Positions 1 to 12,500 of a DNA stretch of 64,000 bases are shown piece after piece. A model generated the notes under the pieces. That model saw nothing but the letters and a program-made list of their open reading frames with translations. It had not been told where the DNA came from and did no database searches. Within the stretch, counting starts at the first letter, position 1, and every line of letters begins with the position of its first letter. Both the position numbers and the translations under genes were made by a program. Origin of the DNA: Lineus longissimus (Eukaryota > Nemertea > Pilidiophora > Heteronemertea > Lineidae); assembly GCF_910592395.1 (NCBI RefSeq), contig NC_088310.1, positions 3,541,501 through 3,605,500 on the forward strand. The letters are read 5' to 3'.

Positions 1-725
1 GTCAAGGATTATCAGTGAGTACCCGATTTAAGCTTATCAAGGAATATCAATTATTTACTGACTACACAAAACTGTTTTTTTCGCTATAGATTAGTATTAT
101 GAGATGTACATACCTGGACATTGTGCTTTGCTAGGTCCGATTAGCTCGGCTTCTTTTAGAGAAGTACACCTGAAGATGTTTGTGACCTTGGAGATAACGA
201 AGCGGTCTAAACTCCCATTGAGCACACTGTGGAATTCGAGGCGCTCAACGATTTAAAGGCCTATGCCATGTGTAGATTATTTAAAATTTGTTATTGAATT
301 TGAACACTTCAAATTGTGTAAACACGTCACTTTGTACCATGAAGAAAAGAATTGGAAACGAGGATCATTAATGAGGAAAATATCACACTTTTTAGGTTTT
401 TCAGTTTTCGCCCCCTTGTGGCCAAGTCAAGAATAAAATCGGACCGGAATTCGATCTAAGAGGTCACCTTGCCTATATAGGTGTTCATATACCAAGTTTC
501 AGGTTTGACACATGCCGATCTATTCCGTCGTTGCGTATCCATCCTTCACATTCACTGCCGGTAATACGAAAACTTGCCATGTGCTGATGGACGGACGAGG
601 GACGACACGTGAGATTGTCAACAGCTCGGTGAGCTAAAAATAGTAACCTCAGAATCTCTGAGCAAGGAGAAAGGCTTTAGAAATCATGATTATTTTTCAT
701 CGAACCAGACCAGATCACAGCCGTG

Positions 726-797
726 CGCGTTTACACGGCAGACCAATCTTGACCGATCCGGATCGATCTAGATTGTTTTGGTCCCGTGTAAACGGCA
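726..797. repeat. Imperfect foldback, possible MITE remnant
   Basis: An arm reading GCGTTTACACGG at about 726-737 is matched by its near-complement CCGTGTAAACGGC at about 785-797. The interior is itself partly self-complementary (gatccggatcgatctagat). Short elements of this shape are often non-autonomous DNA transposon remnants. No target-site duplication was identified, so the class is open. Confidence 0.35.
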
Positions 798-1904
798 GTT
801 ACATCTACACTCGAAAGATGCTTCGGAAGAAGTTGGACAGTGGTTCTTGATATTCCGATCTTAACACCTTGTCTCCTATATTTCCACATCATACTCCGTT
901 GAGATCGCAGTACTGTACATGAATAAAGGTGTTTCAGCACGTAAAATTCCCTTTTAAGTCCTCCATCTAAATCCCATCAAAAAAAAATTCTGAAAGAACA
1001 AAACTGAACGAAACTACAACTTACGTTGCCATCCCGAGGCAGCAAAGATCTTAACAGCTTGACAGCCAAAGGTTAAGTGAAGTTACCTTGGGCGAAAACA
1101 AAGGCTAGTAAAAAATAACTGATAAGTTTGATAGATAGTCGACAACAGCAGACCTAGCTAAACCCTGTCACTCGAGTTCAACCAAACCAGAGCTGAGGAA
1201 GTAATACATCATCTTCTCTGATAGACACAAGTTACTGTTCAACTGCATGTATATGCTAGAAATGGCTCCACCCCGTAACTTGAAACAACGAAGCATCATC
1301 TGCAACTTGTGCAAGATTTAGCAGCGAGGCGTTGTTAGTTTTACGGCGGCGATATCCGAAACAACATCTGACGCATATCATTTAGCGAAACAATACTAGT
1401 TTACACACAGCTTCTGCGATCGTCTGTATCCGACGGACAGAGCTCTCTCTCAAGAAAGTGCATACTTGATTATTAAATACATCTATATATACAGGTTGGC
1501 TACCCTTATTTCTAAGTTATCGTTCTCACAAGTTCTGAACAAGTTTGCTGAAGTGGTTTCTTGTTACAGCAAGGTATTCCATCATTAACGGAAAGTACAT
1601 GCACCACGAAGTGTTGTTTACAATGTTATGGAGAACTTCTTGTCTTTATCCTCGAACTCTCAAGGCCGACATGCGTGTCGTAAACGGAGATTTCTTTCGC
1701 TTGAGAAAATTTTGAAAATTGCGGGAAAACGGCTTGAATGGGTGTCATCTCTTGCTCCGTGACGAAGGTTTTGAATTTCCCAGTATTTATATACGTTGTG
1801 ATACACGCATGCTCATCAGAAGCGCTGTTGTTTTCTTTATTTTCCTAGTTTTTAGCACTGCAATTGTCAGTTGTTGTTCCATCTGTATATTTTCAACACT
1901 ATCC

Positions 1905-1958
1905 GCTGATAATAACATTAACCAAATAAAAGCTGATAATAACATTAACCAAATAAAA
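1905..1958. repeat. Perfect 27-bp tandem duplication
   Basis: Two adjacent identical 27-bp copies, each beginning GCTGATAATAACATT and ending AAATAAAA, at 1905-1931 and 1932-1958. They lie in non-coding sequence. This is a simple local duplication with no implied function. Confidence 0.85.
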
Positions 1959-2064
1959 GAGCGGCGGTGTGGAGCATAACTGAATTACGCCCGTATTATC
2001 AGTGCCACAATTGGCGGAGCTATTTATCAAAATGTTGTGCTGAACACAGTTATAGAAGTGGTAC

Positions 2065-2480
2065 TTCCACTACAGAAAATTCCGGTGTGTGTCCGAGTTT
2101 TTTCTGATTCCACTATACAGGATCTCCGGGTTAAATAGGCCCGGAGCTTATAACACCGGGTTTATTAGACCCGGCGATCATCGGTGGGTTTCGCACCCAG
2201 TTCCAGTCCGGATAGGCACTGCTGTGGAATACCAATAACACCGGATATAATAGTTGTATAGATTCGGCGATAGGTGGCACGCCGATCGCTTAATACAAGA
2301 ACGCAACGCACGGTGAACTGTAACTGTAACTGGAGAGCAAATTTCGGTATCGCCATCTGTCGCCGAGCTAATTAACCTTACATGCAAACCTGTAGTGGAA
2401 CACGAACCAAGAAATATCCGGGTTAATTCATATCCGGAGAGCCTCCGGATCTATTAATACCGGGTTTAAAACCTGTAGTG
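2065..2480. repeat. Inverted-repeat element with CACTA-like ends
   Basis: TTCCACTACAG at 2065-2075 is repeated in inverted form at 2390-2400. A second pair has CACTATACAGG at 2111 facing CCTGTAGTG ending at 2480. The interior is rich in CCGG/CCCGGTTTA-type motifs in both orientations (2125-2175 and 2418-2466). This suggests a decayed, perhaps nested, non-autonomous DNA transposon. No clear target-site duplication is visible and no transposase is encoded. Confidence 0.3.
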
Positions 2481-2900
2481 AAAGTAAGACTATAGCCTAC
2501 TTGTACTGTGAGCACTATATTACACACTACTATATTACTATATTACACCCACACTATATCTCACCCAGACTACTCCCGAGACAGTTATATTCGTCATCCT
2601 TTTGGTCTCTCCTCATGGTTTTTGTCAATAACCAAGGAGTCCAGTTAGACGATAACAACATAATCGGCAGGTTTCGCAACCCTTAGGACGGGAACGACGA
2701 AGTGTGAAGCATACAATGCATGTAATCGACGACCATATTTTTGTAGAGTTTCAAGCATGGATGAATTCACGTAGGGCTTGTTGACGACGTTCGTATCAAA
2801 CATCGTTGCTGGTAAGGATTGCGATACCTTCCTAATCTTTCTCGCAACACGAAACCCATCCTCATGAAATCAGAGGTTAATGTTCGCTTCCCCTTTGCAG

Positions 2901-3137
2901 GGCCATCTGGACCCTCAATGTATTGACATTCCTCAGCTTGTAGACAACGCGCGTCAATATGGGCGAAGTGTAATACGGATCGAGGTGGATGCAATAGCGC
3001 TGGAAGTTCAGTATGGTGAAGAGCCGGAGAAGCAAACTTTTTTAACCCCCGATTTGCTCAGGATGCACGAACCCGGACAGAAACGATTCTGGCCTGCCGC
3101 GCTGAACAACAATGTTTATGACCTTGAGCAAACATAA
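2901..3137 (+). CDS. Candidate orphan terminal exon, unknown protein
   Basis: A strong acceptor (pyrimidine-rich, ending CCCCTTTGCAG) precedes a 79-codon open frame that ends in TAA at 3135-3137. The encoded peptide is polar and protein-like, with IPQLVDNARQYG near its start and a tail ending LNNNVYDLEQT. I do not recognise it and found no convincing upstream exon within 1-2900, so it would belong to a gene starting further left or be a decayed exon. A shorter open frame on the other strand overlaps it. It lies beyond the 3' end of the convergent channel gene. Confidence 0.3.
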   Translation, partial: GHLDPQCIDIPQLVDNARQYGRSVIRIEVDAIALEVQYGEEPEKQTFLTPDLLRMHEPGQKRFWPAALNNNVYDLEQT

Positions 3138-3733
3138 GGGGAGCCAATACATAACAACATCAATGTTTAATCACGTGAAGCCACAAACGCTATTTTTACC
3201 GCCTCACAAGTACATGTCGACGATTAATCTTCGGCTGGTTGCACATACTCATGGTTATATTCCTGTCATTTTCGCCTTGAAGGTGGAGAAGTTTGAGAAG
3301 ATTTGAGGTAAATAACGAGAGCCGGTGCTTACAGGTTCAACGTACTGAGAACGATGCATTCATCCAGTCTGGCTTGGCTAGGATGAAGAAGGATCCTTCC
3401 AATATCTTTGATATGCTCATGTACCATGTCCATGATCTTACAATATAATCGTTTCTTTTAATCTTGGACCTTTTTTCGAAGGTTTTACATATATGGTTTC
3501 TGATCCATGAATACCTTTGAAAATGAGAATGATACAAAATTTATGTATATATACGGAGTTATATAAGAGACAGTGGCCATCAGTCCTGAAAGGACATAAA
3601 CAAGCATTTGGACATTGCAACCAGACCTATTCGGAAAAAATGGCCTGAGGTCGACACGTCACGTTGATGATGGACGACTGGGAATTCGCTTCTTTACCGG
3701 ACAGCCTAACTGTACTGTCAGTGGAGTTGGCAA
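3138..3733. other. Gap between orphan exon and channel gene stop
   Basis: No gene is seen. The right part is probably the 3' untranslated region of the minus-strand channel gene. A weak polyadenylation-like ATTAAA on the minus strand sits at 3457-3462. Short open frames on both strands have no family resemblance. Confidence 0.4.
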
Positions 3734-6700
3734 TTACATACTAAAGTGGTACAGAGGCATTACAATGAACAAAAATACAGTAGCAACAAAGTTCAAAACT
3801 AGGGAAATGACGAGTAACAGTCTATCTAGAACCCTTGCCGAATGTTTCCAATCTGTCACCAACAGCCCTGGTTCCTCCTCCTGTTCATATTCTTCCTCCC
3901 TGATCGGTATCTGACGACAATCGAACGAGTTATCGAAAAGATCAGAGTTCGGGCGATCCAAGGTCAACTCAGAAGCCATTGGAGACCTTGACTTTGAGCC
4001 CGCAACTAATCGCAATGGCGGGCGTTGCTTGCTTGGCCGCCGTGAAGACACAATATACGATGTCCTGTAGTTGCTGTTCCGCTCCATACTATTGAATCCA
4101 CTCCCAGGTCCGCTGTCGTAATCTAGAACTGAATCATTTGGTTTGGGGTTGATGGCGCCATTTTGCTTTGGTCTCTGCCGTGTCCCATCCTCCTGAATCC
4201 CTTGAGTTGCCTCATACACGTAAAGAGGGATGTCCATACGGAGTGTCCTAGCTATGAAGATGATGACGGAGTTTAGTTTCGCTGACTGGAGGTACGGGTT
4301 GCCGTGGTAGTAGACGTTGACAACGTAGACTGATAGCAGAATGGAGACCGTGTTCATCGCCATGAAGAACAGGAGATATGCCTCTACATGAAAAAGAAAA
4401 GAAATTCTCACCGCTCAGCTAGCTAAAAAAACATAGCGCGAACCTGACAGTGACGACTACTGCTTTTTGTTTTCGCCATCGCCCATGATGGTGGTCTGCT
4501 GAACAGCATTCGTCAGCAGGCGCGGGATGAGCACTTTCGTTTTTCGTGGTAAAATTAGTGGCTTTAAAACTTGCTGCTTGGCTTTCAGGTCAAGAGAAAC
4601 AGAAATTACATTGCACTACTCACCCAGTATGCATATTTCCCTCGTGTGCGGCAGCCTGCCCGTCACGACCATCATGAAGACGGAGGATGTGACCAAGCTT
4701 GCCGTGCCGAGGCTGATCTTTTCCCCGCTCTCAGGGGGCATACAGAACATCGCCATCAGGAGACAGGACACCATCACGCACGGGGATAAGACATTTGCCA
4801 AGTAATACGCAATCTCTCGACGGACCTTGAGAAATATTGCTACTCTGGGGACAGCGACGGCGTCGTCGTACATAACAATCTGATCATACATCCGAACATC
4901 GCTGATATGCCATTCCATGTTCTTTACCAGTCTGTCCGTTGATATGTTCCTGTGGATGGCAGCAAGCGTCACGGCGTTCGCCCTCGACATGTAGGTCCAA
5001 AATGCGATTTCGCATTCTTGATGGTCGAAGGGGTACCAGCGTAACTTCATGACGCAGCGAGTCGTAAAGATGTTGGTGATGACCCAGTCCATGGTTCCGT
5101 CGTGTTTGTTGAGGATACGGAATGTTTCGACCATGCTGTAGTCTACCGTATCTTCCATACTGAAGAGAGAAAACGGGAAGGGGCCTCAATTAATGTCGCT
5201 GTGAACATTGCGATGTTAACTACTAGTAGTTCTGAAGAAGCAGCGTAGGCCTACAAAGCTTTTTGTAGTTCTAGACCCGGCCGGGAAATGTTTACATGCA
5301 AAAATACAAAGACCGGATTCGATGGCCTGTATCCGATGCAGTCCATTTCGTGATCAGCCTGGTTGTCCTTTCTCTCTGGCGAGACGAGGCCGGTCCACCG
5401 CGTCCGGAGTGCATGGCCCGGTGGCTACTATCAACATCTCAAATTTGCCCGTTCGAGGAACATCCTCGCTGTGTTTTGCCGCTATGCACCTCTTTAATAT
5501 CCTCTGTCCAGAGAGTGGCTGTGACACACAACATTCCAACAAGTAATTATAAAGTTCAAAATATAGCTTGCATCACTATTTTTTGAGTGGAAAGCTTTAT
5601 TTGAGGAGGTAGATTGTGTTTTTATCTCGAACAAGACTTACGCATTTTCGAGTGCTATGTCTGGCATCCATACTTTATTCGAGGAGACAGTCACAGATGT
5701 GACGTTACCGTGATCCGAGACATTCCATACCCGACACGGGTCCTTCCATACCTGAAATGCAACATGTTGATGGTTTTTAGGGTGATTTGGTACTCTGGAT
5801 CCCGCGCTCAACGGAAATGCCTTACTCACCGATCGACACCGTGATCATTACCGAAAGCGCCGCGCAAACGGGCGAGGTAGACGAATCTGGACCGATCAGT
5901 TACGTGTTAAGCGGCCCTGATGTCATAGAAAAGATATTGAGGTTCTCTAAGTTCCCTAGGATCTACTCACCGCTCTGAGGACTCCAGAGGAAGATATCGA
6001 CTGGCGAGACTCATCCTGCAAAAGTGAGTAGGGTAACGGTCCAGCGAGTTTACCTGATTTTCCCTTCAATATGTTTGTTCTTCTCAGTTCTGTTTCATTT
6101 GTAAACGATTGACGTTTTTCCAGTTTTGTTTCAACTCTTATGATATTTATAGGAAACGCATTCAAGCACACACGACATTTGGGAACCTTCCCACGCCTCA
6201 CGGCCATGAGGCCTTCCCTGCCGGGTTAGGTCCTGTTAGGATAGCCTTCATCATGTCTAGCGTTGATTACTCATGACGCGCTTCCCCTTGGCATCGAAGA
6301 TTTTTAAGGCAACCCATCAACTCACCAATCGGACAATCTGCTCGAGGTAGAAATGGATGTAGACTTTAACGGGATCTGAGTAACTGAGGACGGGCCTTGC
6401 ATCCTTCTTGCAACGCGCGTTCAAGGCATCAATGACAATCTGTTCCGGGGAATCTGAAAAAGGAATTGGAAGTTCGTCAATTGATATCATTCGCTAAAAC
6501 CGCGAATATTAATCGCCCGCGAAAATTGTGCGGTTCACATTGGTCAAATGAGGAAAGATGGCTGATTATTGCTGGTATATGTACCGGTAAGTAAAACATC
6601 GTTGTTGGTATTTCCAAATGATCGCTACTGCTAGCAGCGTGGGATAATAGTTGATGCACCGACAGCCTAATTCTAAGACCGGCCGTGTTGAGTAAACATG

Positions 6701-7608
6701 GCTTATTAACCTTTCAGGAGGGAAAGTAATGAGAACTGTATATAAAACCTCAGGGTATATAACTAAACTCTATTGACTCTTGAGAAAATCTTAGGTCTGC
6801 AGACCGAGATCAGCATGCATTTTCTGCCCACCGGTATATGACCCCGACAACCTTATTTTCCTACGGAAGGTTTCGTTATGAAAGAAGCTTGGGAACGAAA
6901 GGAATCTGTTAAACGGAGATAGTGAGGGTCTCTGCCAGAGCTATCAGACACTCAGGAAGCTCTCTTGGACTTTAGCGGCTAATGCACCGCCAGAAAGCAC
7001 TTGGGAAGACACAAAACGTAAACACTCTTGGGAGCAACGGGCGTTTTGGACGACAAGACTTACTTAAGCCCTTCGCTCCTCTGAGAGCATAGCCCGCTCT
7101 TACTTTCCCCCATCGTCTTTATTCCATGTTGGCGATCCTCCCACGTTCCCTTTGAGGGCCCGTCGTCAGCGGTTCAGGGTCTTTCGCTGTGGGTTGTATG
7201 TCAGAGCTTGGCGGGCGATTCTGGACGGCAGTTTCATCAGTGTATGCCGATTCTACTCCCGGTAGGGTCGACGGAGTGTCTTCGGATCTCAACAGGGTTC
7301 TCGATTGCTCTCTTCTACAGGTTTTTGTTCGTTACTCGGTCTGTCCATTTGAGGTAGGCCATTTACGTGGGCAGCTGTTGATCGTAAAGACTTGGAGGTT
7401 CTTCATTGACGTCGATTTCAGAATACCGGAAGGGTTGCCCCAGGCCCCCCCCCCCCCCCCCCCAAAAGAGATTGAAATCCGCAGGCATTATTTCAGGATA
7501 TTCAAGCTGATGGTACTCACCTGGTCTCCCTGAAACCTCCACCAAGGACGAGAGGACAACAATCCACGTCATCAAGAGAAGGTTCACGAGGGCATTGCGT
7601 GAGAACAT
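3734..7608 (-). CDS. Nicotinic acetylcholine receptor-like Cys-loop channel subunit
   Basis: Pentameric ligand-gated ion channel subunit of the plasma membrane. Coding exons in transcript order: 7521-7608, 6326-6453, 5971-6015, 5642-5751, 4624-5159, 3734-4383; 1557 nt, 518 aa, all phases consistent. Residues 1 to about 28 form a signal peptide. The 45-nt third exon is typical of nicotinic receptor genes. Loop A reads VWMPDI. The Cys-loop is C159-C173 with YPFD inside, followed by the loop B motif WTY (W178). TM1 is about 240-262. The pore helix starts GEKISLG (about 269), the cation-channel signature. TM3, a loop of about 130 residues and TM4 at the C terminus follow. Loop C (about 210-230) lacks the vicinal cysteines of alpha subunits, so it is a divergent non-alpha-type or non-acetylcholine subunit. 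The 9' pore residue is Val (V280), not Leu. Orthology to a named subunit cannot be set by eye. Confidence 0.93.
7445..7463. repeat. Poly-C run of 19
   Basis: A homopolymer of 19 C in the first intron of the channel gene (G-run on the transcribed strand). Its length may be uncertain from sequencing. Confidence 0.9.
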
Positions 7609-7884
7609 GCTCCCTTTTCATTCTTGGCGCTATCAATGCAATCTCATATTCTGTATTTCTAGGGTTTATCCAATGTTGTGATGATGACGTAATACCGTAT
7701 TAGCTGCTCTTCCTCAGCACGAGTTACTCAACAGGCCTGATTCATTACGTTGGATTTCAGTGGTAAGCCTACCTAGAATTTTTAGGAGTGAATCTGGACG
7801 CCTTTATCGCCCTCAAATCGATTTTCCCGAGATGCCAGCTTGAGATGAAGACTCGGACTCGGTGTGGTGCTAGGTTTCTGGCAT

Positions 7885-8580
7885 TTGTTTGGGGACAGTT
7901 CAAGGTTGTGACAGTTGTACAGAGGGAAACAGTGTTGTGACGGTTGTTTAGGGACAGTTCAAGGTTGTGACAGTTGTCGTGGGATGGTACACTGCCGTGG
8001 CTGTTGTTTGGAAGATTGTGATATTTGTCCAGGAACATGCCATGACTGTTGTTTTGGACAATGCAAGGTTGTGACATTTGTCGAAAGACAGTACAACGCC
8101 GTTACTGTTGTTTGGGACAATGCAAGGTTGTGATAATGCCATTTGTCCAGATACAGTACAGTGTAGTGACCGTTGTTTGGGAGGTTGTGACATTTGTCCA
8201 GGGACATTACAATGCCATGACTGTTCTTTTGGACAATGCAAGGTTGTGACATTTGTCTGGAGATGTCAGTTAAACGCTGTTTCTGTTGTTTGGGACAATG
8301 CAACGTAGAGACATTTGTCTACGGACATGCAAATGCAATTACTGTGGTTTTGGACACTACGAGGTCATGACATTCGTCTGGGGACAGTACATTGCTGTTA
8401 GTGTTGTTTTGAACAGTGGAAGGTTGTGAAATTCGTCTCGGTGCCATTTATGTTGTTTTGGACAGGGCTAGGTTGTGACATTCTTCGAAGGACAGTACCA
8501 TGCCATTACCGTAGTTCGGGACAATTCAAGGTTGTGAATGTTGACAAAGGACGGCAGCATGCCACGACAAGACAGTACCG
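7885..8580. repeat. Degenerate 59-bp minisatellite
   Basis: About 11-12 diverged copies of a unit of roughly 59 bp. Each copy carries GACAATGCAAGGTTGTGAC, then CATTTGTC, GGACAGTACAATGCC and a TGACTGTTGTTT tail. Copies differ by substitutions and by short deletions (for example near 8010 and 8190). Open frames of 70-114 codons here on both strands are by-products of the repetition. It lies between the channel gene start and the 3' end of EXOC5. Confidence 0.85.
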
Positions 8581-9547
8581 GTAGATAGGATTGGATACAT
8601 ACTGTCAAGACTACAGTGTATAGATAAAATGAATCTTTATTGTTACATGTTCACTTATTTGTAGCGGATACAAAAAGCCGAAAACCGAAATAAGTCTTAC
8701 AACATGATACAGGTATATACAGAAAACAATCATATCGTTAATATATTATCCAACTATCTCATGTTATGGTCAGACCACTTAATGGATTGGACAGCAACAT
8801 CCACATTACATCACATCACTTTTAGCCATATTAAGTCAGCTCTAGCCATTGCCGATCGTTCGCCCACCTTGGGGCCGACCCAGCCCACAGTAACATGTGC
8901 GAGAATGGTAGCCCGCCAGTAACGAGACTAGCAAATCAACGAACGATTCGCGGAACCCGTGACCGGAGACTCCATGGCAACGAAGCGAGCGGGAAACTAG
9001 CCGATAATGTATGCGTAAGGCGACTAGCAGCGCCACCAAAATCACAGTAGCGGCAACGGGTAGAACTACAATGCAGACGATAGCAACCACGTGTGATAGC
9101 GCGGCCGCCCTCAAATATGATAAAGTTTGACTGACTAACGATCGTTCCTTGGTGCATTTTGCGTGGAAGTGGATCTTTTTGATAGACTTTGATCAATTTT
9201 CGCACAATACTATTACTCTCTCGCCAAATCATGGCAATTCAGATTGAATTCGCAACATTTTTAGCCAGACATTGTTTTACATAATACATTCCCCACTCAT
9301 GTGCAGCATTCGCAAGTGGCGAATATGGGAACGGGTGCGCCAACCCTGCATGTCACATAAGGTACTAGTGGAATCCTTACAACAAAGGTGCAATGGTCTT
9401 TCCTAATTGCTAGCCAGTTTTATTGGTTGTTTCCATAGAATTTGACCTTTGTAATCAGGACATATCTCAATTAAGCACAGCATTTGCCAGTCCCAAGAGT
9501 GTCCTTTATAGAGAGGTTCAACTGTACAGATAAGTCACATCCTCCTT
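8581..9547. other. EXOC5 3' flank, no gene
   Basis: This probably contains the 3' untranslated region of the minus-strand EXOC5 gene. Minus-strand AATAAA signals lie at 9418-9423 and 8636-8641. A 90-codon minus-strand frame at 8842-9114 begins with a hydrophobic, valine-rich stretch but matches no family I know and has no gene context. Confidence 0.5.
9418..9423 (-). terminator. EXOC5 polyadenylation signal candidate
   Basis: Minus-strand AATAAA about 125 nt past the EXOC5 stop codon. A second copy at 8636-8641 could serve a longer transcript. Confidence 0.5.
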
Positions 9548-12500
9548 CTACTTGAAATGATTGGCTAGCTTAGCAGTCTTATAGTCTGCTCGGAGTTGTA
9601 CAAATGACTGAAGCACAGCTTTGTCCAATCCACCCTGAAATGACAAGATACAAGTTTAAAATCATAGAAACAGCCACCCTCTGCCAAAGGAGAACCTAGT
9701 ATTTCAAATTCCTGGTTGTTGTGGTACGTCCCACAGATTATCATATCAATGAACTTTGGAACATGTTAATTATATCAGAAATCACTATTGTTAGAGTTTT
9801 TGTTGAAAGAATACATCCAAAAGTTGACAGTGTCAAAAGTCATAAGCAGATTATCAGCGGGGGTGTTCAAAATAGAAACTGATACTTTACGGAATTGGTT
9901 GTCTCTCTCACCAAACACCCCTCGAAAAGAGCTGTCATTTCACCAAACTTTTTAATACCACCATCACCATGTTCAGCGTAACAACCAATACCGACACTGA
10001 AGTACCAATTCCTAAACTGCCAATCATCCTTACCAATTGTTCTCCATTGCAGACTTGCTTGAGATTATCAGGGACGACAACGAGAAGATTACAAAGGGCA
10101 TGCAGTGTGTTAAACAACTGCGTCACAATCGGCACCTTGAATTCTTGTACACACTTCCTGTATTCGTTCACATCACAAATAGCCAACATAGCACCTGCAA
10201 AAATAAAATCATGAAAACATTTCTCTGAATATCTTGGATATGGATGAAGTTAGACATCCTATGGAAGACGCAAGAGACAAAGGACAACACAACACAGCCA
10301 AGAATATCACACAGATCTGATTCGAAAAAACAGTTCAAGATGTCTGAAACCATGAGTTATATCGGGTACTCACAAAGATTTGCAACAAAACTGTGTGGAT
10401 ATCAATGGAACTTATACAAAAGTGAACATTGTCCACCAAAAACCTGGGTAACTATTGGAAAAGAGATAATTGCAGACATTGTTTAACATAAAGACAATGG
10501 GCCCATCACTCACTGCTACAACGTAGCAGGGTTCTCCCTTGTAGAAAGGTGGACCAATTTGAAAACCATGTGTAACCCAAACTGATAAGATTTCCAAGAG
10601 TAGAGCAGCGACTCAACTTACCCATGGAATTGAATTCGTATTTTTGGAGATGCTCATACACCACGCGATGAAATCTTGTTCCAAATTCAGTAAGGACAGC
10701 CTCAACATTTTTCCCATCAAGTGCATCTCGTATGGACTCCAGCTGACCACTCACATACTTGACCACACCACGGCATGGCTGGAACAGAGAATGAGCTGTG
10801 TGAATATTGTATGATCAAGCTTTGCATGTCACTTGATCCATTGGACTTGATGCCATGAGGCTATTTCTTTGAAAGCAATGGGCCTTTTTAAAACATCATT
10901 CATATACTAGCGAAAAAACTCAGTCAAAGGTCAAGACCAGTCAGTCCCGACAGTGACAAAGACTAACCGGAGAAAACATCTGCATTGGCACATCATCATC
11001 TGGTTTGAAGTCTGTCTTCTTTTGTTCTGAGTTGAGGATATATTTCACCCAGCCTATTGAAGCTAGCAGAGACCTAGGGAAAGATAGTAAAAAGATCTGG
11101 TAGGATTAACGCTATAGGCTTCAAAGGGTATATTCTTACACTTTTTAGCTGAGTGAACTCTTAGAATCTCATGTCGTCCATCTGTAATGTCTGACCAGTA
11201 TCAATTTATACACCTGGGTGGAGTAAAGGCAAGTAAGACCTGCCTTGAGTCCCAAATCGACTGTGGGGTTTGAACAAGGTACATCTTGACCACTTGGCTC
11301 GAGTCTGAGGAACTAGACCACAGTGGAAGATGGATACAATAAGCTTTCTTACCTATCTAAACCTGTGTCCATCTTGTTCTCCATCTGCTCCATCAGGTCT
11401 CGTTTCTTCTGGAGACACTCGCTGTGTTTAGGAGATGAGCTAAAACAGAACACCAAATACAGGTGAGAAAGAGCCTGCAATGCTGTACTCCTCCTTGTTG
11501 GCTGAAGATGGGACTTTTGGAAGGAGGCTCACAACCTAGTGGTTAACACTGCTGGCTGCAATGCAATAGGGTCTGGGTTCGAACCCGGGGAGTAGCCAGG
11601 ATTGTATTTCTGGATGAACCGGCAGAGAAATGAGGGGGGTTCTGGATCGAGGCATGGGATTGTCTTACCTGACTAGAGGAATGAGGCAGTTACTGAACTG
11701 TTTCTCAAACAGATGAAACATTGTGTTCGCCTGTCCCACCACATCAAAGAAATAGATCTTTGGCTCAACTTTCTGGTCAGGAGGTGGTATAGCTGAATAA
11801 GACGGAAATATATAGATGTACTCAGATTTGTAAGATAGGAATAAGGCTTGCTCTGATCCAGTTATAGGACCAAACATGCCAGAGATGTAAACTGGGACAC
11901 CATTTTTCTGGACATATCAGTGGACAAACAATGCTTTTTTACAAGTTTAGACAACTGATAATCAGTCAGGAGGTTAACTCACCTTGTAGGCCCAGTTCTA
12001 AGGCATAATCTATGTGTTCTTGACATAAATATTGCACTAAGATGTCATAGATCAGCATCGAATGATTAGGAAGGTCTGTTTGACTAGACAGCTGAAATGA
12101 ATCAGATAATGAACATAAGTGTATAAAGTAAAAAGATTCTGAGATATCTATTCTCAGAGTCTTGTCAGTGTAACATCAGCTGGAATCTAAGATTAACATG
12201 ACAGTGTCTTTTATTATTTCTTATTTATCTCTTTCACTGCCAGATCCTAAAACGTCTCTATGGCTGCACAGCAACTAATGAATTGAACCCTAGGAAAAAA
12301 TGAAAACAAGGCAAAAACTCTGTTTGACCACATCATCCAGATTGAAATCACTTCAGCAACCTTTAATTTAAACCACGGATGATTCTTACCACTTGGCATC
12401 TCTTAAAAGCCATCTTGCATTCCTGTAAGAGATTGATGGCGACCTCTTGTGAGAGGAATGTTTCACCTCCAAAGTCCTCTATCGCTGGACCGAAGTTGAT

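Larger units (their letters stand above)
1..2100. other. Left flank without recognised gene
   Basis: No reading frame here resembles a known protein and none is bounded by convincing splice sites. The longest, 86 codons at 1719-1979 (+), has a hydrophobic middle and ends inside a perfect tandem duplication, and looks accidental. The stretch holds a small foldback at about 726-797 and the 27-bp tandem repeat at 1905-1958. It may be intergenic, or intron or upstream sequence of a gene lying to the left. Confidence 0.5.

Noticed and set aside
7769-8308. Several 66-114 codon frames on both strands rich in C or in NNSHG-like words
   Set aside because: They are translations of the 59-bp minisatellite, not genes.
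8842-9114. Minus-strand 90-codon frame with a hydrophobic N-terminal part
   Set aside because: No family resemblance, no splice context, and it lies in the probable EXOC5 3' untranslated region.
11521-11590. Functional tRNA gene
   Set aside because: A and B boxes are good, but no acceptor stem or proper anticodon arm can be paired, and a non-tRNA tail follows; a SINE fits better.
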